From the NCBI RefSeq assembly GCF_932526225.1, contig NC_064038.1, forward strand, positions 13,865,647 to 13,929,646: DNA of 64,000 nt. Direction: 5' to 3'. The stretch's first letter is position 1; each line of letters starts with the position of its first letter. The notes beneath the pieces were generated by a model. It saw nothing but the letters and a program-made list of their open reading frames with translations. It made no database searches and was not told the origin of the DNA. Positions 9,201 to 19,138 of the stretch are shown piece after piece. A program made the translations under genes and the position numbers. The stretch comes from Nematostella vectensis. Its lineage: Eukaryota > Cnidaria > Anthozoa > Actiniaria > Edwardsiidae.

Positions 9201-12035
9201 ACTTGTCTTTTAAGAAACAAAAATTTCAAGAAAAGTATCGAGGCTGGTCGAAGATGGCACGGAGGAAGGTAACGTAAAGGAATTGCCAGGCGTTGCTTGC
9301 GTCAGGAAGTGATATGCGCGACACGTCATAGACCTCGGTTCTTATGTTCAAGTGGTAATACAGTGGTAATGGACAATGTATTTGGCGAGTTCGAACGTCC
9401 AGCAAACTGGAGATGATCTGGCCTACCTTTTTTGTTATTGAACGAGTCCGAGATTATCACGTGGGCCCGCATGTTCAACACGTGATCAATCCTTTTAACA
9501 CGCGACTTACATCTTATTTGTTTTTAGTGAGTCTGAGATGTTCAATAAACTGGAGATGATCGCCCAGTCGGACGAGCCCCGGACCCCAGTGCTCGGGTGC
9601 CGAATAAGCCGCGCCCTGGAGCCGTGGGTAGTGGGCGGTGCGTTCATCACTAGTCGAGTGAACTGGGTGGTCCAGTCCTCCGCGGTTGACTACCTCCATC
9701 TGATGCTTGTATCTATGAAATGGCTCTTCACTGAGTATGGTATCGATGGCAGGTTCTGTATCAGTATTCACGACGAGGTGAGTGCAGCACGGGCAGACCA
9801 AGGCTACTGTCGTTAATAGGCCATTCCAGCCATAAGGATGCGCGCGCACACACCGTGGAAACCTACCTCAACTACCGTCATGCAGCGCGCGCTTCGTTTG
9901 ATGTAAGCTTAAAAAAGCGCGCGCTGCATTCTGGTAGTTGAGGTAGGTTTCTATGGTTATGCGCGCGCAAACTTATAACTGGAATGGCCTATTATATAAA
10001 CTGTGTAGAGAGAATTAAGTTTATGAAAAATCGTGAAAAACAAAAACAAAAATTGTTTGCGTAGGTGATGTTTTTGAACCACCGACAGCAAACGATATTT
10101 TGTAAGCCCCCGTGATTGAGCAGATGTCATTGGGGTGGAGAAAAACTTCAAGGAAAAACGTTAGACAGACGATAGCCGTCCTTTGTACAGAAACATACTT
10201 GTTCAACAGTGGCATAGAACCATGCTTTGAGTTCCGCTGAAAATTCCATTTGTGCCTCCCTGCTAGCAGAGGACTCTTTTTTTCTGCAGCCATCGGCTAC
10301 CTGGCGTTCGCAAGGTAAGCCATAAAGAGAAATACAGAGAAAAGAGCCCTTTGCTAGCAGGAACATTGATACCGCTTTAAAAGCAGGCACTTTTTGGAGC
10401 GGTAGACGGATGATAATTTCTGCCCATTTTTACCATGCTGTCTTTAGAAGTATTTTACACGAGAAACGCATGGTCTTAGTCGTCTACAGGCCTGTGCCAA
10501 TCAAAATTTTAGTTTCAATTTGCCATCTTTACATGCAAGTCGCGTTATTTGTTGTACATACATGTCGTAATCTGTGTCATGTGTAATGTGCCACGTGTCA
10601 CATGTAATGTGTCGTGTCACGTGTAATGTGTCACGTGTCACGAGTAATGTGTCATGTGTCACGTATCACGAGTAATGTGTCACGTGTCATGTGCCACGTG
10701 TAATGCGTTATGTGTCACGTGCCAGGTGCGTTACCTCGTGGCAGAGGAGGACAAATACCGCGCAGCCCTGGCACTACAAATCACCAACCTGCTGACGCGT
10801 GCAATGTTCGCGTACAAGCTGGGCATGAACGACCTGCCACAGGTATGACAGACTATATTTAGTTGAACTCTACTGAGCCTGGGTTAGCTAGCGTTTTTGT
10901 GGGGTTTCAGCGGAGAGCGAGCGAAGAGTATGGCCGCGCGAGTTGTCTTCCATGCATTTATTAGTTCGACAAAGTACGTTTAGAAAGCTCAGTCAGGTGC
11001 GTGTATTCCAGCTTTCAATACTCTTGATGTGAAATTATCATACCACGATGTTTACTTGAAAGATCAGTGTCCACTTAATAAGCCAGGATGGTTATACACA
11101 TTACTGCAACTGTTTTTGTTTTCTCTAGCTGTTTCTTTTTCTTAGCCCTAATATTGCGCTTTACGCCCCTTACATTCGCGCGCACATCTCGCCCTTTCCC
11201 CGAACAATTTCCGACTTCTTGCATGCGCGTGAGTCAAGAGCTTTGATGTTTTTTTCTCCCGTGCTACCGATGGTCGGTATAGGCCGGTACAGGAACGAGG
11301 TTCTAAAATTCTTGTCTTGTTGTTTGTTGAATTTACAGAGTGTTGCGTTCTTTAGTGCTGTTGATATTGATAAGGTCTTGCGTAAGGAGGTAAACCTGGA
11401 CTGTAAGACTCCCTCCAATCCTCAGGGACTGCAGAAAGGCCAGGGGATCATGCCAGGTAAGACTGTCATCTTTTGATGCAAGAACCCACCCAAGAGTGTG
11501 ATCTTTCAATAAAGGCTCCATCCAACCCCAAGGACTTCAGAGCGGCCAGGTGTAAAGATAGTCCTAAACCGTTAGGCTTATATGCAAATGGTGCGAGATC
11601 GTTTGTTTCATATCATTTTGTATGCATTTACATTGGAACTAAAAAGAGCAGCGTTTTTCTATGCACTAAGACTAATCTTACCCTCATCTCAAGAATAAAT
11701 TAAAGCAGCCAGCCCCCTTAGAACGGAAGTCTTTGAGACCCGGGGGTACCCCCTCCCCCTTAAACAGGAAGTGCCCCCAATATCACCGCCTTACTACTTA
11801 TACCTTTAATATTTAATTTTATCTTTAATTATGACAATTGGTTATAGTAGTATCAATGGGAGGATTTTCTCTACCACGAACTATTTTCAAATGCATTTTA
11901 ACGGTATTTTGCTCTAAAATTCGTGTATTTCTTTACGTACTAGGCGAAGCGTTGGACATACATCAGATCTTACAGAAAACAAATGGATGCCTCAGAAAAG
12001 TGGAACATTTGAATGTGCAAGACAGTGTTCAGTAA
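253..12035 (+). CDS. POLG: DNA polymerase gamma catalytic subunit, 3' portion (15 exons; 5' end outside window)
   Basis: This is the mitochondrial replicative polymerase, a family A DNA polymerase. Exons with consistent GT-AG sites and phases: 253-636, 1442-1681, 2754-3132, 3949-4106, 4235-4288, 4619-4736, 5224-5359, 6963-7069, 8502-8641, 9014-9136, 9215-9268, 9528-9777, 10726-10842, 11339-11456, 11944-12035 (TAA). Together they encode about 822 residues; the exonuclease domain must lie upstream. Landmarks are WYRKLCP and [14 protein letters not shown] linker blocks, motif A ([16 protein letters not shown], exon 5224-5359), motif B split across an intron ([16 protein letters not shown] ends at 7069, [11 protein letters not shown] starts at 8502), and motif C (CISIHDE at the end of exon 9528-9777). 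All expected catalytic residues are visible. Introns carry several minisatellites and duplicated exon fragments. Similarity to human POLG is strong from memory. The first two exons lie in the variable linker and are slightly less certain. Confidence 0.95.
841..1225 (+). pseudogene. Degenerate duplicate of POLG exon 2754-3132 lying in the preceding intron
   Basis: The sequence from about 841 to 870 resembles the acceptor and start of the exon at 2754, with a shared CGCTATGGC. From 1022 to 1225 it follows exon positions 2877-3065: GAGTACCAAGAGATAAAA is identical, and further blocks match around GATACGAAGAGAAAGCTAGA and CGCTATCATGGG. It has in-frame stops, for example TAG at 1069, and cannot encode the linker. 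It lies between exons 253-636 and 1442-1681, so it precedes the exon that normally comes before its parent. This fits an old segmental duplication in the gene. Confidence 0.7.
2302..2620. mobile_element. Large near-perfect foldback (palindrome), member of a dispersed repeat family
   Basis: From about 2390 to 2606 the two halves are reverse complements with arms of about 95 bp. They meet near 2490-2515 around TTATAACCTGGTTATAA. The arms share AACGATATTTCGGCAGGCC and its complement. The left flank (2302-2385) contains ACCACCGGACAG and GGTCTGCGTCGACAGTTGAT. Both modules recur at 60960-61135, next to a hammerhead ribozyme inverted repeat, which suggests a Penelope-like or related non-autonomous element. 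No coding capacity is visible. Confidence 0.7.
3185..3390. repeat. Imperfect foldback overlapping the donor-side end of a POLG intron
   Basis: CTCGTAGGCGTTTT near 3244 pairs with AAAACGCCTACGAG near 3285. Outer segments pair more loosely: GATCTGTTTAG with its complement near 3308, and AGACGAAG with CTTCGTCT near 3363. It is probably a small non-autonomous transposon. No target-site duplication was established. Confidence 0.5.
3401..3574. mobile_element. MITE-like element with 26-nt poly-G tract
   Basis: The ends CAGGCGTGTACCCAGG (3401) and GTACGCGCCTGG (3562-3574) are inverted relative to each other. The interior contains ATGACCCACTTTTTTGCCGC followed by an uninterrupted G run at 3511-3536. 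A related copy in opposite orientation is at 49723-49875, with the same interior block and its own G run. Confidence 0.6.
4731..5165 (+). repeat. 28-bp minisatellite spanning the donor of POLG exon 4619-4736
   Basis: Copies start with CCCAG at exact 28-bp spacing (4731, 4759, then CCTAA at 4787). A homogeneous block follows, with starts at 4993 and 5021 and onward to about 5108. The first copy is the real exon end and donor, CCCAGG|GTACGTAGCGAGCT. Later copies carry GTACTT or have lost the GT. The array therefore includes the last six exon bases and extends into the intron. About 15 copies are recognisable, the middle ones degenerate. Confidence 0.8.
5161..5197 (+). pseudogene. Intronic duplicate of the start of POLG motif-A exon
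   Basis: ACTCATTGGTAGGGGCT (near 5179-5195) is identical to the exon stretch near 5277-5293 that encodes part of SLVGAD in polymerase motif A. A shorter second copy of GTACACTCATTGGTA precedes it. It lies just upstream of the acceptor at 5223 and is not part of the spliced coding sequence. Confidence 0.6.
5840..6935 (+). repeat. 35-bp minisatellite with a 105-bp higher-order period, POLG intron
   Basis: GACCACCTCGAAC recurs every 35 bp (5914, 5949, 5984 and onward) for about 31 copies. Three variants alternate, ending in GGGTCACGTGTAAAC, GGCTCATGAGTAAAA and GCAGCTCATGTGTAAAC. The GAGTAAAA variant repeats at 6146, 6251, 6356, 6461, 6566 and 6671, a 105-bp higher-order unit. Many copies hold the CACGTG palindrome. 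It lies in the intron between motif A and motif B and does not overlap an exon. Low-stop frames on the minus strand are repeat artefacts. Confidence 0.85.
7325..8529 (+). repeat. 33-bp minisatellite built from the POLG intron/exon junction encoding the O-helix
   Basis: About 36 copies of a 33-bp unit read TTTAG|GTGTTTAACTACGGG followed by CGTATTTATGGCG. The final copy is the authentic 3' splice site (AG at 8500-8501) and the first codons of exon 8502-8641, encoding VFNYGRIYG of motif B. In the exon frame an internal copy reads [10 protein letters not shown] and then TAG, formed by the next unit's acceptor, so only the last acceptor gives an open frame. A few copies have lost the AG (for example near 7811). 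Long open frames here in other phases are artefacts. Confidence 0.92.
9817..9992. mobile_element. MITE / foldback with GCGCGC-rich arms (family A)
   Basis: The ends TAGGCCATTCCAGCCATAA and TTATAACTGGAATGGCCTA are inverted repeats. The arms continue with GCGCGCGCA and CTACCTCAACTACC and meet near 9905, so most of the element folds on itself. A second family member with the same ends is at 46329-46540. It sits in the POLG intron after exon 9528-9777. Confidence 0.8.
10555..10725 (+). repeat. CACGTG-rich degenerate tandem repeat running into the POLG acceptor at 10725
   Basis: Short alternating units such as GTGTCACGTGTAATGTGTCA fill the 170 bp upstream of exon 10726-10842. The last unit provides the acceptor itself (CACGTGCCAG|GTGCG). 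There is no ordinary polypyrimidine tract in this stretch. An internal ATGCGTTATG resembles the exon start GTGCGTTACC, so exon sequence may be included, but this is weaker than in the other arrays. Confidence 0.65.
11484..11555 (+). pseudogene. Degenerate duplicate of POLG exon 11339-11456
   Basis: AAGGCTCCATCCAACCCCAA and the following GGACTTCAGAGCGGCCAGG align with the exon segment encoding [15 protein letters not shown] (11402-11445) at roughly 70 percent by eye. It lies about 30 bp after that exon's donor and is skipped in the inferred transcript. Confidence 0.6.
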
Positions 12036-12133
12036 ACCTTGCATTGATGTAGAAACACTACAATGTCATTGTAATCAAGATGTATGCCAAACTACATTTT
12101 GTACACAAAATATTGGAGAGAAATAATGTAAAT

Positions 12134-12139
12134 AATAAA
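12134..12139 (+). terminator. POLG poly(A) signal
   Basis: Canonical AATAAA, about 100 bp downstream of the POLG stop codon and before the pogo-like element. Confidence 0.6.
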
Positions 12140-12256
12140 TGAACTTAAAACGATTGGACATGAAAAGAGCCATCGTTTATTAAAGGCATTTGTTCAAGTG
12201 TTCAAGACAATAAAAGTACACTTCCGGTCATAACTGATTACTTTCTTCATTTATTA

Positions 12257-13089
12257 CAGTGGAGCCCCGTTAATACGGACACCCTCGGGACCTTCATAAG
12301 TGTCCGTATTATCGGGGTGTCCGTATTAAGCCGGCTGCTGTAAAAGACGTCAAAAATGCATTTTAAACACTCAGAACTCATGCTACAGCAACACAACATT
12401 GCTTCACATTGAAATTTTGATCTTTAAAACTCGTGTATCAAGTAACATTTAGATAAAGTACTTCTGCGAACTAGTGACATGTTCCGGTTATTTTTTTATT
12501 ACTAAATTCATAACAATATTTTTAAAAACAACAACAAAACAGGATAACTACTCCTTTCCTCTATCGTCCTTGCGATTGCCAATTTTAACTCAGTTACTCT
12601 AACTGAATCCGTTACTGTATATCAACAAAGGTTGTGAAAACTCTGCTCAAAAGGCATTTTGTACACTCTGACTTTGCCTAGTTTATAGTCTGGTACGCGA
12701 ACTTATCTTTGTGACTGTTCTACACAGCACTGTTTACTGTGTTCTGTTTTATCTTTTAGCATACTTGATGTGTCTATTTGCTTAAAAGCATTAGGTTTAG
12801 AAAATCTTGATAATATCCGATCAGAACCCGAGAAATACCTTATTAAAAGTGCATCAATCTTCTAAAGGTGCGAGACTCGAATTTCTTTTGTCCGTAAACC
12901 GGGGTTAATTTTGTATGTAAAATGTCTTTTGGGCCACATAGAAGTGTCCGCTGTCCGTATTAACGGGTGTCCGTATAAAGCGGGTTAAATTATAAAAGAA
13001 TATATGAGACTTTTGTTGGGACTTTGAATACTGTCGAGAAAAACAGGGTGTCCGTATTAAGCGGGTGTCCGTAGAGCGGGGTTCCACTT
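12257..13089. mobile_element. Non-autonomous pogo/Tigger-like DNA transposon (about 833 bp)
   Basis: The left end, CAGTGGAGCCCCGTTAATAC, is preceded by TA. The right end (GCGGGGTTCCACTT) is its imperfect inverted copy. Subterminal GTGTCCGTATTA motifs occur several times at both ends. This end structure, with repeated GGACACCC blocks, is typical of Tc1/mariner pogo-type elements. The interior is AT-rich with no transposase. It fills the convergent POLG-PGM3 intergenic space. Confidence 0.75.
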
Positions 13090-13800
13090 TCAAATTTGCG
13101 ATTGAACTGAAACCTCCCTTTTTAATAGCCTCCATTTAGCCAAGTTAACCCAACTCAGTAAGTTTGTTTATTACAACACATCCATTTTCTTTAACCTTTA
13201 CTTTTATGCAATAACCCTTGAAACCTTACAACCCATATTTTTTTTTTCACTGGATCACTTCCTAGAAAATACTTTGAATAAGACAGCTTTGAGGATATTG
13301 GAGAGCTCACATGGTAATTGAAGGTATTGTGGGTATATAAGCAAATAAACCTGCACTGAATATGTGACATATTTATTCAGAGGTGGTGGTAGCCTGCTAG
13401 CAAAGTTTATGTGGTATTGCAGCATAAACTGAAACCCCACATAACTTTTATATACATATGCTATACAGGCTAAGGTTTTCTTTTCTGTTTTAAGAGGGTT
13501 CAATTTCTGCTGAAATATTGAACATTATGAATTCTAGAGGCTTTCACAGCAACTGGGAAGCATGGCTTTAAAATTATTCTAATGTTGCTTGTTCTTGCAT
13601 CATTCCACCACCTACATTACATTAGATAAAAATTCAATTGTATTTAACATGGAATGAAATCAGTTCTTTTAGGCTAATCAATTGAAAGATTTGATAATAC
13701 ACATTCTCTTGATCAGTTAATTGACAAATCACAAATACTAAGACTTTCCAAAATGTAAAAAAAATACATATTCGGACCAACAACAAAACAGGGGACCTAT

Positions 13801-13806
13801 TTTATT
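13801..13806 (-). terminator. PGM3 poly(A) signal
   Basis: AATAAA on the minus strand, about 108 bp beyond the PGM3 stop codon. Confidence 0.5.
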
Positions 13807-13913
13807 TTAGAAACAGCTCAACTTGTAATGAACGCATGTATGGGTATAAAGTAGAAATTGGAGTCCATTTAATGAGAGTTCCACTGCAGCTTGATTATCT
13901 TGCAATATTATTC

Positions 13914-15837
13914 TTATGATGGCCTGTCCCCAACTCCGCCAGCAAAATCAAACACTTTCTGAGCAACTTCAACAGCTAGTTTGTCAGCAGCGTCACGACT
14001 ATCAGCTTCTGCATATACACGGACCACATCCTCCGTACCAGACGGTCTTGCAAATGACCTCCCCTTGCTATAGTTGGCTACCAGCTTAGAAATTTCAACT
14101 TGTAGGCCTTGAGGCTCAATCACTTGTTCCTCTGTATCTGATGTCTTGATGACTGTACGATCCTTTACTTTGACTTTCAATTGCCGATTGCAAAGATCTG
14201 TGTAGCAGTTAAACCAGTCTTCCAGCTCCCAGTCCTGTGCATTCAGAATAGACTCAACAACAAGCATATCACTAATGGAATCCCCGACTGCCTGATTGAC
14301 CAAATCAATTAAATAGATCAGCTCAGTTGCTGCCCTGTGCTGCTCTGAATTTTTCTCAGATTTCTGGGCAACTTCTTTGATTTTTGCTACAGCTTCTTTG
14401 CTGAAAAGAACTGTTCCATGTCCATTGGCTTCAAAGTAGACCCCAATATCGAACTGCTCAGCTCTGTGATGAACAAACTTCACACCTGTCTTGGCCAGAG
14501 CAACTGGAACCTTCAAGACATCTTGTGCATACCTGGTTGAGCTTCCATTAGCGTAAGCTGTCTGAACCATCCCAAGACCTCTGGAGAGAACCACATTTGT
14601 TTTGTCCAGGCGTTCCTTAATAAAACCAGCAATCAGAGTGGCAATGCGGTCACCATCCAGTAGGTGAAACTGGCTGTCATTACCCATGAAGAAGTACATG
14701 ACTCGGTCTGCGTCGCCATCATATGTAACGCACTTGTCGCCAGGGCAAATAGTCATATTATCAGGGGCACACTGGTACAGCTTGACATAATCAGCACCAC
14801 ACTTTTCATTCAGTTTACTGACTTCACCCTCGTTGAAAATCACAAGCGGTAACTCCCCCTTCATATGGTTGGCCATTTCTTTAACCTTCAGTGCTCCAAC
14901 CCCATTCGCACCATCTAGTTTAATTTGCTTGGCTTTGCCTTTTCCAGCTAACATGCGCAGGTGAATGAATGCCTTGGACAATTTCTTATAGTAGCCTTGT
15001 TCAGTGGCCTCACCATACTCGCCTTGGGTGTTATGGCATCGTACCATGTAGTGGAGTTGAGGTGTTGTAAGCACCCCTAGAGGGAAAGCAACATAATTGT
15101 TTTTATTAATAGCTCAATGTTAAGGGGTGACTTCTGTGAGGGTGTACAAAGTGTTAAAAATTCAAGGCTTGTAAAATTATGTTAATATACCATTCATAGT
15201 ATTCAATTCTATTCACCAACTCCTAAGAGAGCACTGTGAATGTGTCGTTGCGTGACGGATTGTGTTATTTCGTGACGGAGGTGTGTCAATCAAAATAAAT
15301 AAAGTCACCCACGTAGCACCCCGCCAAACAAGACAAACAAGGAAATGAACAGATTTAAAGCACAAGAAGCTTACCATAATCGTGATATAATCCACCTAGT
15401 GCCTGTATCCCATCCATAAGTGCTTTAGTGAACGCTAAACCGCTGGGTCTAGTGTCACGCGCGATAAACACCTTTCCGGGTCTGCACATTTCCACCTTCG
15501 TCTCATGAATAACATCTTTGAGCGCGCCGATGAGATCGTTGGCATTCGCAAGCGATGTAGCGTACTTCTCCCATGATTCGGTCAACATCTCACCAAGGGG
15601 GTCGACTAGCTTTACACCGTTATCGTAAATAGGGTTGTGAGAGGCCGTGATTACAACTCCAATAGCTTGACCTTCCTTTGCACGCGAGCGAATCACGGCT
15701 AGCATTCCCATGCGAAACATGACCGTTTCAAGGGTGTCAGCACGGGTTCTGAACCCCGCAGTCCCGTAGGAAAACTTGGTGTCCAATTTGGGGTATTTCT
15801 TGCTGACTTCGGTGACATTTTCTAGCAAAGAATCCAT
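13914..15837 (-). CDS. PGM3: Phosphoacetylglucosamine mutase (complete, two exons)
   Basis: This cytosolic enzyme interconverts N-acetylglucosamine 6-phosphate and 1-phosphate on the way to UDP-GlcNAc. Exon 1 is 15837-15375 and exon 2 is 15076-13914, including the stop. The joint falls in HDYG|VLTTPQLHY with matching phase. The product is 541 residues, against 542 in human. Visible motifs are FSYGTAGFR near the N terminus, the catalytic serine loop VVITASHNP (S66), the magnesium loop YDGDADR (D274-D278), the sugar-binding loop EANGHGT, and the phosphate-binding loop RPSGTEDVVRVYAEAD near the C terminus. All domains of the alpha-D-phosphohexomutase family are present and there is no disruption. 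Its start lies 472 bp from the divergent hnRNP gene. Confidence 0.97.
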
Positions 15838-16309
15838 CGTGATGAAACTTGTGATGGAAAAATATGCAAACTACGCCAAGTCACAAGGACACGTAGAATA
15901 CTAGGACCTAGTCTACCGCCAGCACAGGTTACCCATGTTAAAGTATATTTCAGATTCAACCCAAATACATACAGAAAATGAAAGTATTTTCATTGCACAC
16001 GAGAAACTAAAAATGGCTTATCAATTTTTTTTCACTTTAGTTGGATATATATTTTTTGTAGGACTTTTTTCCTAGAATGGAACACATGATCATTCTTCAA
16101 TCGAGCGACCGCTGACCATGGTTTTGCAGATTCGGCGTCTGTAAGCACGCGGTCAAAAGCCGACTTCAACTCCAGTAGTAGATTCGCTTGCACACAACTT
16201 CAGCCGCGAAAATATTCCCGAAACCTACCTCAAAACAAGACCAACGCGCTATTTACCTATTGCCGAATAACTTGGAATTTCATAGGATCGTATTTTATCG
16301 CGGAGAAAG
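15838..16309. promoter_or_regulatory. Divergent intergenic promoter region, PGM3 / hnRNP
   Basis: These 472 bp separate two divergent start codons and must hold both 5' leaders and promoters unless upstream non-coding exons exist. No convincing TATA box or other element could be assigned by eye. The call rests on position only. Confidence 0.45.
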
Positions 16310-17215
16310 ATGGCCTGGAGAGACAACCCAGATATCAAGAAACTCTATGTTGGCGGCTTGAAAGAGGAAACGACCGAGGAAAACATCAGAGAACATTTTC
16401 AACAATACGGCGAGATCACGGAGTTAAACCTTGTCAGGACGCCTGAAGGCAAGTCCAAAGGTTTCTGCTTCGTAAGTTTTAGCGATTCAGACTCCGTCGA
16501 TAATATTTTGTTCAACTTCGAATCGCATTCTTTGGATGGAAAGAAGATTGAGGTAAAACGAGCTATTCCACGGGGTGACACAAATCCACTTGCTCACGTC
16601 CGGACGAAAAAGCTGTTCGTTGGAGGTCTAAAAAATGAGCAAACCGAAGAAGACATCAAGACTGCTCTTGCTGAAATGGTTCCCTTCCCTCCCGAAAGCA
16701 TCAAACTTATGAAGGACAAAATGACCAACAAATTCAAAGGCTATGCCTTTGTCAACTTCAACAACGAACACATTGTGGACAAACTATACATCATCCGTAA
16801 AGCTGAGGTGGCAGGCCTCCCAGTTGAGCTGAAAAAGGCGGAGGAATTTGGTGGTGGAGCAGGTGGTGAGAGAGGAGGGCGTGGTGGCAGAGGGGGTATG
16901 CGAGGTGGAGGAAGGGGTGGATTTGGAGGGAGAGGGGGTAGAGGTGGAGGACGTGGTGGCAGAGGAGGAGGGGGTTATGGTGGTGATGACTACAGTGGGG
17001 CTGGTTACGATGGTGGCTGGGGTTATGAAGGGTATGGCGGAGATGGTTATGGCAGCTATGGTGGCGATTATGGTGGATATGGTGACTATTCTGGTTATGG
17101 TGGTGGTTATGGGGGAGGGTACGACTACAGTACTCAGGAGCCTTCAGGTTATGGGCCCAGTCGTGGTCGCGGTGGCAGAGGACGTGGAGGTGGTGGCGGT
17201 TACCGGCCTTACTAA
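16310..17215 (+). CDS. hnRNP A/B-type RNA-binding protein, two RRMs plus glycine-rich tail (intronless CDS)
   Basis: The product is 301 residues and probably binds pre-mRNA or mRNA in the nucleus. RRM1 (about residues 11-86) has RNP2 LYVGGL and RNP1 KGFCFVSF. RRM2 (about 100-176) has RNP2 LFVGGL and RNP1 KGYAFVNF. From about residue 183 the tail is an RGG box, then GY/GG repeats, ending GGGGGYRPY. This is the 2xRBD-Gly architecture of hnRNP A/B, D and squid-like proteins; the exact orthologue cannot be fixed here. The start ATG has context AAAGATGGCC. The coding sequence has no intron, unusual for this family and compatible with an old retrocopy that stayed intact, although an intron in the 5' leader is not excluded. 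Confidence 0.93.
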   Translation: MAWRDNPDIKKLYVGGLKEETTEENIREHFQQYGEITELNLVRTPEGKSKGFCFVSFSDSDSVDNILFNFESHSLDGKKIEVKRAIPRGDTNPLAHVRTKKLFVGGLKNEQTEEDIKTALAEMVPFPPESIKLMKDKMTNKFKGYAFVNFNNEHIVDKLYIIRKAEVAGLPVELKKAEEFGGGAGGERGGRGGRGGMRGGGRGGFGGRGGRGGGRGGRGGGGYGGDDYSGAGYDGGWGYEGYGGDGYGSYGGDYGGYGDYSGYGGGYGGGYDYSTQEPSGYGPSRGRGGRGRGGGGGYRPY

Positions 17216-17631
17216 GCTTAGCAGTATTTTATTCCCAACCATTCCACAAAATAGTGACTCTAGCAAGCCTGATAAGCATTCTGTCTTACAGGATTTTGTA
17301 TCTACAGACATTCATTGAGCAGTTAAACAATTGACTGATGCTTAATAATGCACTTCTAGAAGAATTCCAAAGTTTTGCTACTTTTGTTTTTAATGTAAAT
17401 ACCATAAGCAGTACAATAGTGTTTTGGGATATATTCAACACCAGTGAGGATTATACATTATGCTTGTTGTGATATGGCAAACTAGTGTTTTAGCTGCAGA
17501 AAACATGTTGAGGCATTTTCTCAGATTTTAAGTAATATAGTTTTTAGTGATGTGCAATTGGGTTTCTTCAGTAATTTCCATTACGAGTCTCATTACATTT
17601 TGTTCTGTAATTTTTGTCCAACTTTTGTTTC

Positions 17632-17637
17632 AATAAA
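17632..17637 (+). terminator. hnRNP gene poly(A) signal
   Basis: AATAAA about 417 bp past the stop, preceded by TTTTGT-rich sequence typical of a 3' UTR end. Confidence 0.6.
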
Positions 17638-17689
17638 CCAGATTTTGAATATAATTTTTGTGTCTTTCCTTTTTGTCTGACAATTTTAC

Positions 17690-17900
17690 CCTGCAGCCAG
17701 GGACCCAGCAATTTTATGAAGATAATTTTCTTCAATTTTTACAAGGTAATGTATTTTCATTTGGCTTAAAAATGTTTTTACAGCTTTATATGAATACAGG
17801 ATGAAATCCATCAATTTTACAAAGATAATTTTCTTCAATTTTAACAAGGTAAAGTATTTCAATATGGCTTCAACATTTTTACAGATTTGTATCATTGGAG
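17690..17900. repeat. Two-copy tandem repeat of about 110 bp
   Basis: CAATTTTA, then AAGATAATTTTCTTCAATTT, ACAAGGTAA and ATTTTTACAG, occur twice in the same order (about 17708-17782 and 17812-17885). Further partial similarity near 17930 suggests a third, decayed copy. No function is assigned. Confidence 0.5.
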
Positions 17901-18748
17901 TGTACAATCCAACATTTCCATCGGTTTATGGAGATAATTTTCAACAATTTCAGGTAAAGTATTTTTGTATGCAAAATATTAGCTATATATTTTTTATATT
18001 ATTTACAGAGACAATTTATGCTATTTATTAACAAGGTTTACACACTGTTAAATGCAAGGAAATACTTTAATAGTTTGTAAAAAGTTTGTAAAATATTGTA
18101 TAGACTTCCTAGTCCTTGTAATATACCATGAAAACCAGACAAAATATGAGAAGTTAATAAGGAGACACTTTCAACATCTTCTACAATTCCCTGTAACCAT
18201 ATTTCCTTCCAATGTCCCATTTTACTTTCATCCATTAAGTGGGTCCGTTTCTTCTCTTAGAGAAACAATACATAAGCTGCTCAAAAATAATGAACTTGCA
18301 TCAAATTGATACTTTTGGGACACTTATGCGTGAGCACTATTATTTATCTGTAAGAATGAACAAGATAAATAAAGTTAAACTAGAGCCACTCATTGATTTA
18401 CCATCATGTGCTTTATCCTTAATGTATTCTGTAGGAATATAATGATACCAAATATACTCCAAGGCCATGGATCTGTGCTTTGACCATCTGCTGATTGCAC
18501 TAACAACTTTTACAAAATTAGGTGTAAATGATTGAATTCACTAAAGGATAGTAATTATATGATAAATGACAAAATTATTTTACTTTCGAGGAGTAATGAG
18601 AAGAAATTTATAGTTCATAGGCTAAAATGTGTCCATGGGAACATTTCAAGTCATTGGTGAGTAAGAGGTATCTGGGTTCACTAACTTGATTAAAGCAGTT
18701 TCAAATCACACGCGGCCTTCGCCATTAAAAAAAATCTATGGCACTAAC

Positions 18749-19138
18749 GTAAATGATCTAAAGAACGCCTCCTATCTCAAGAACGCCCCCACCCTAAAAT
18801 TACAAGTTTTTAATGAACGCCCCTCTCTAATAAACGCCCCCCTCTATTTAACTTCACCTCCCCCTACCAGCTTAAAAACAAACATAGGAATTTCTTTAAT
18901 ATAAATCAAATTTCATTTATCTAAGTTTGGCTTCTACTGCGAGACTTGCTTAATGTCAAGAAATGCTTGCTACACAGGCTATAATTTAATGTGATCTAGA
19001 CAGAGACTAGAACCCCACTACACTTGGGTTTGTTATATTTCATAGTTTGTAAAGAATGCCCCTCTAATAAACACCTATCTATTGAATGCCCCCCCTCAGA
19101 ATTTAATAAACGCCTCAGGCATTTATTAGATCATTTAC
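18749..19138. mobile_element. MITE-like element with GTAAATGATCTAA ends
   Basis: GTAAATGATCTAAAGAACGCC at the left and TTAGATCATTTAC at the right are inverted terminal repeats. Subterminal GAACGCCCC or TAAACGCCCC motifs repeat several times on both sides. There is no coding capacity. It lies in the convergent space between the hnRNP and ZFR genes. The rest of 17640-20250 shows no gene. Confidence 0.7.

Noticed and set aside
10021..10390. Minus-strand frames of 60-90 codons in a POLG intron
   Set aside because: Overlapping frames without recognisable domain or splice partners; no support for a gene.
16848..17318. Val/Glu/Met-rich second frame over the hnRNP tail
   Set aside because: Alternative-frame reading of GGN-rich glycine codons.
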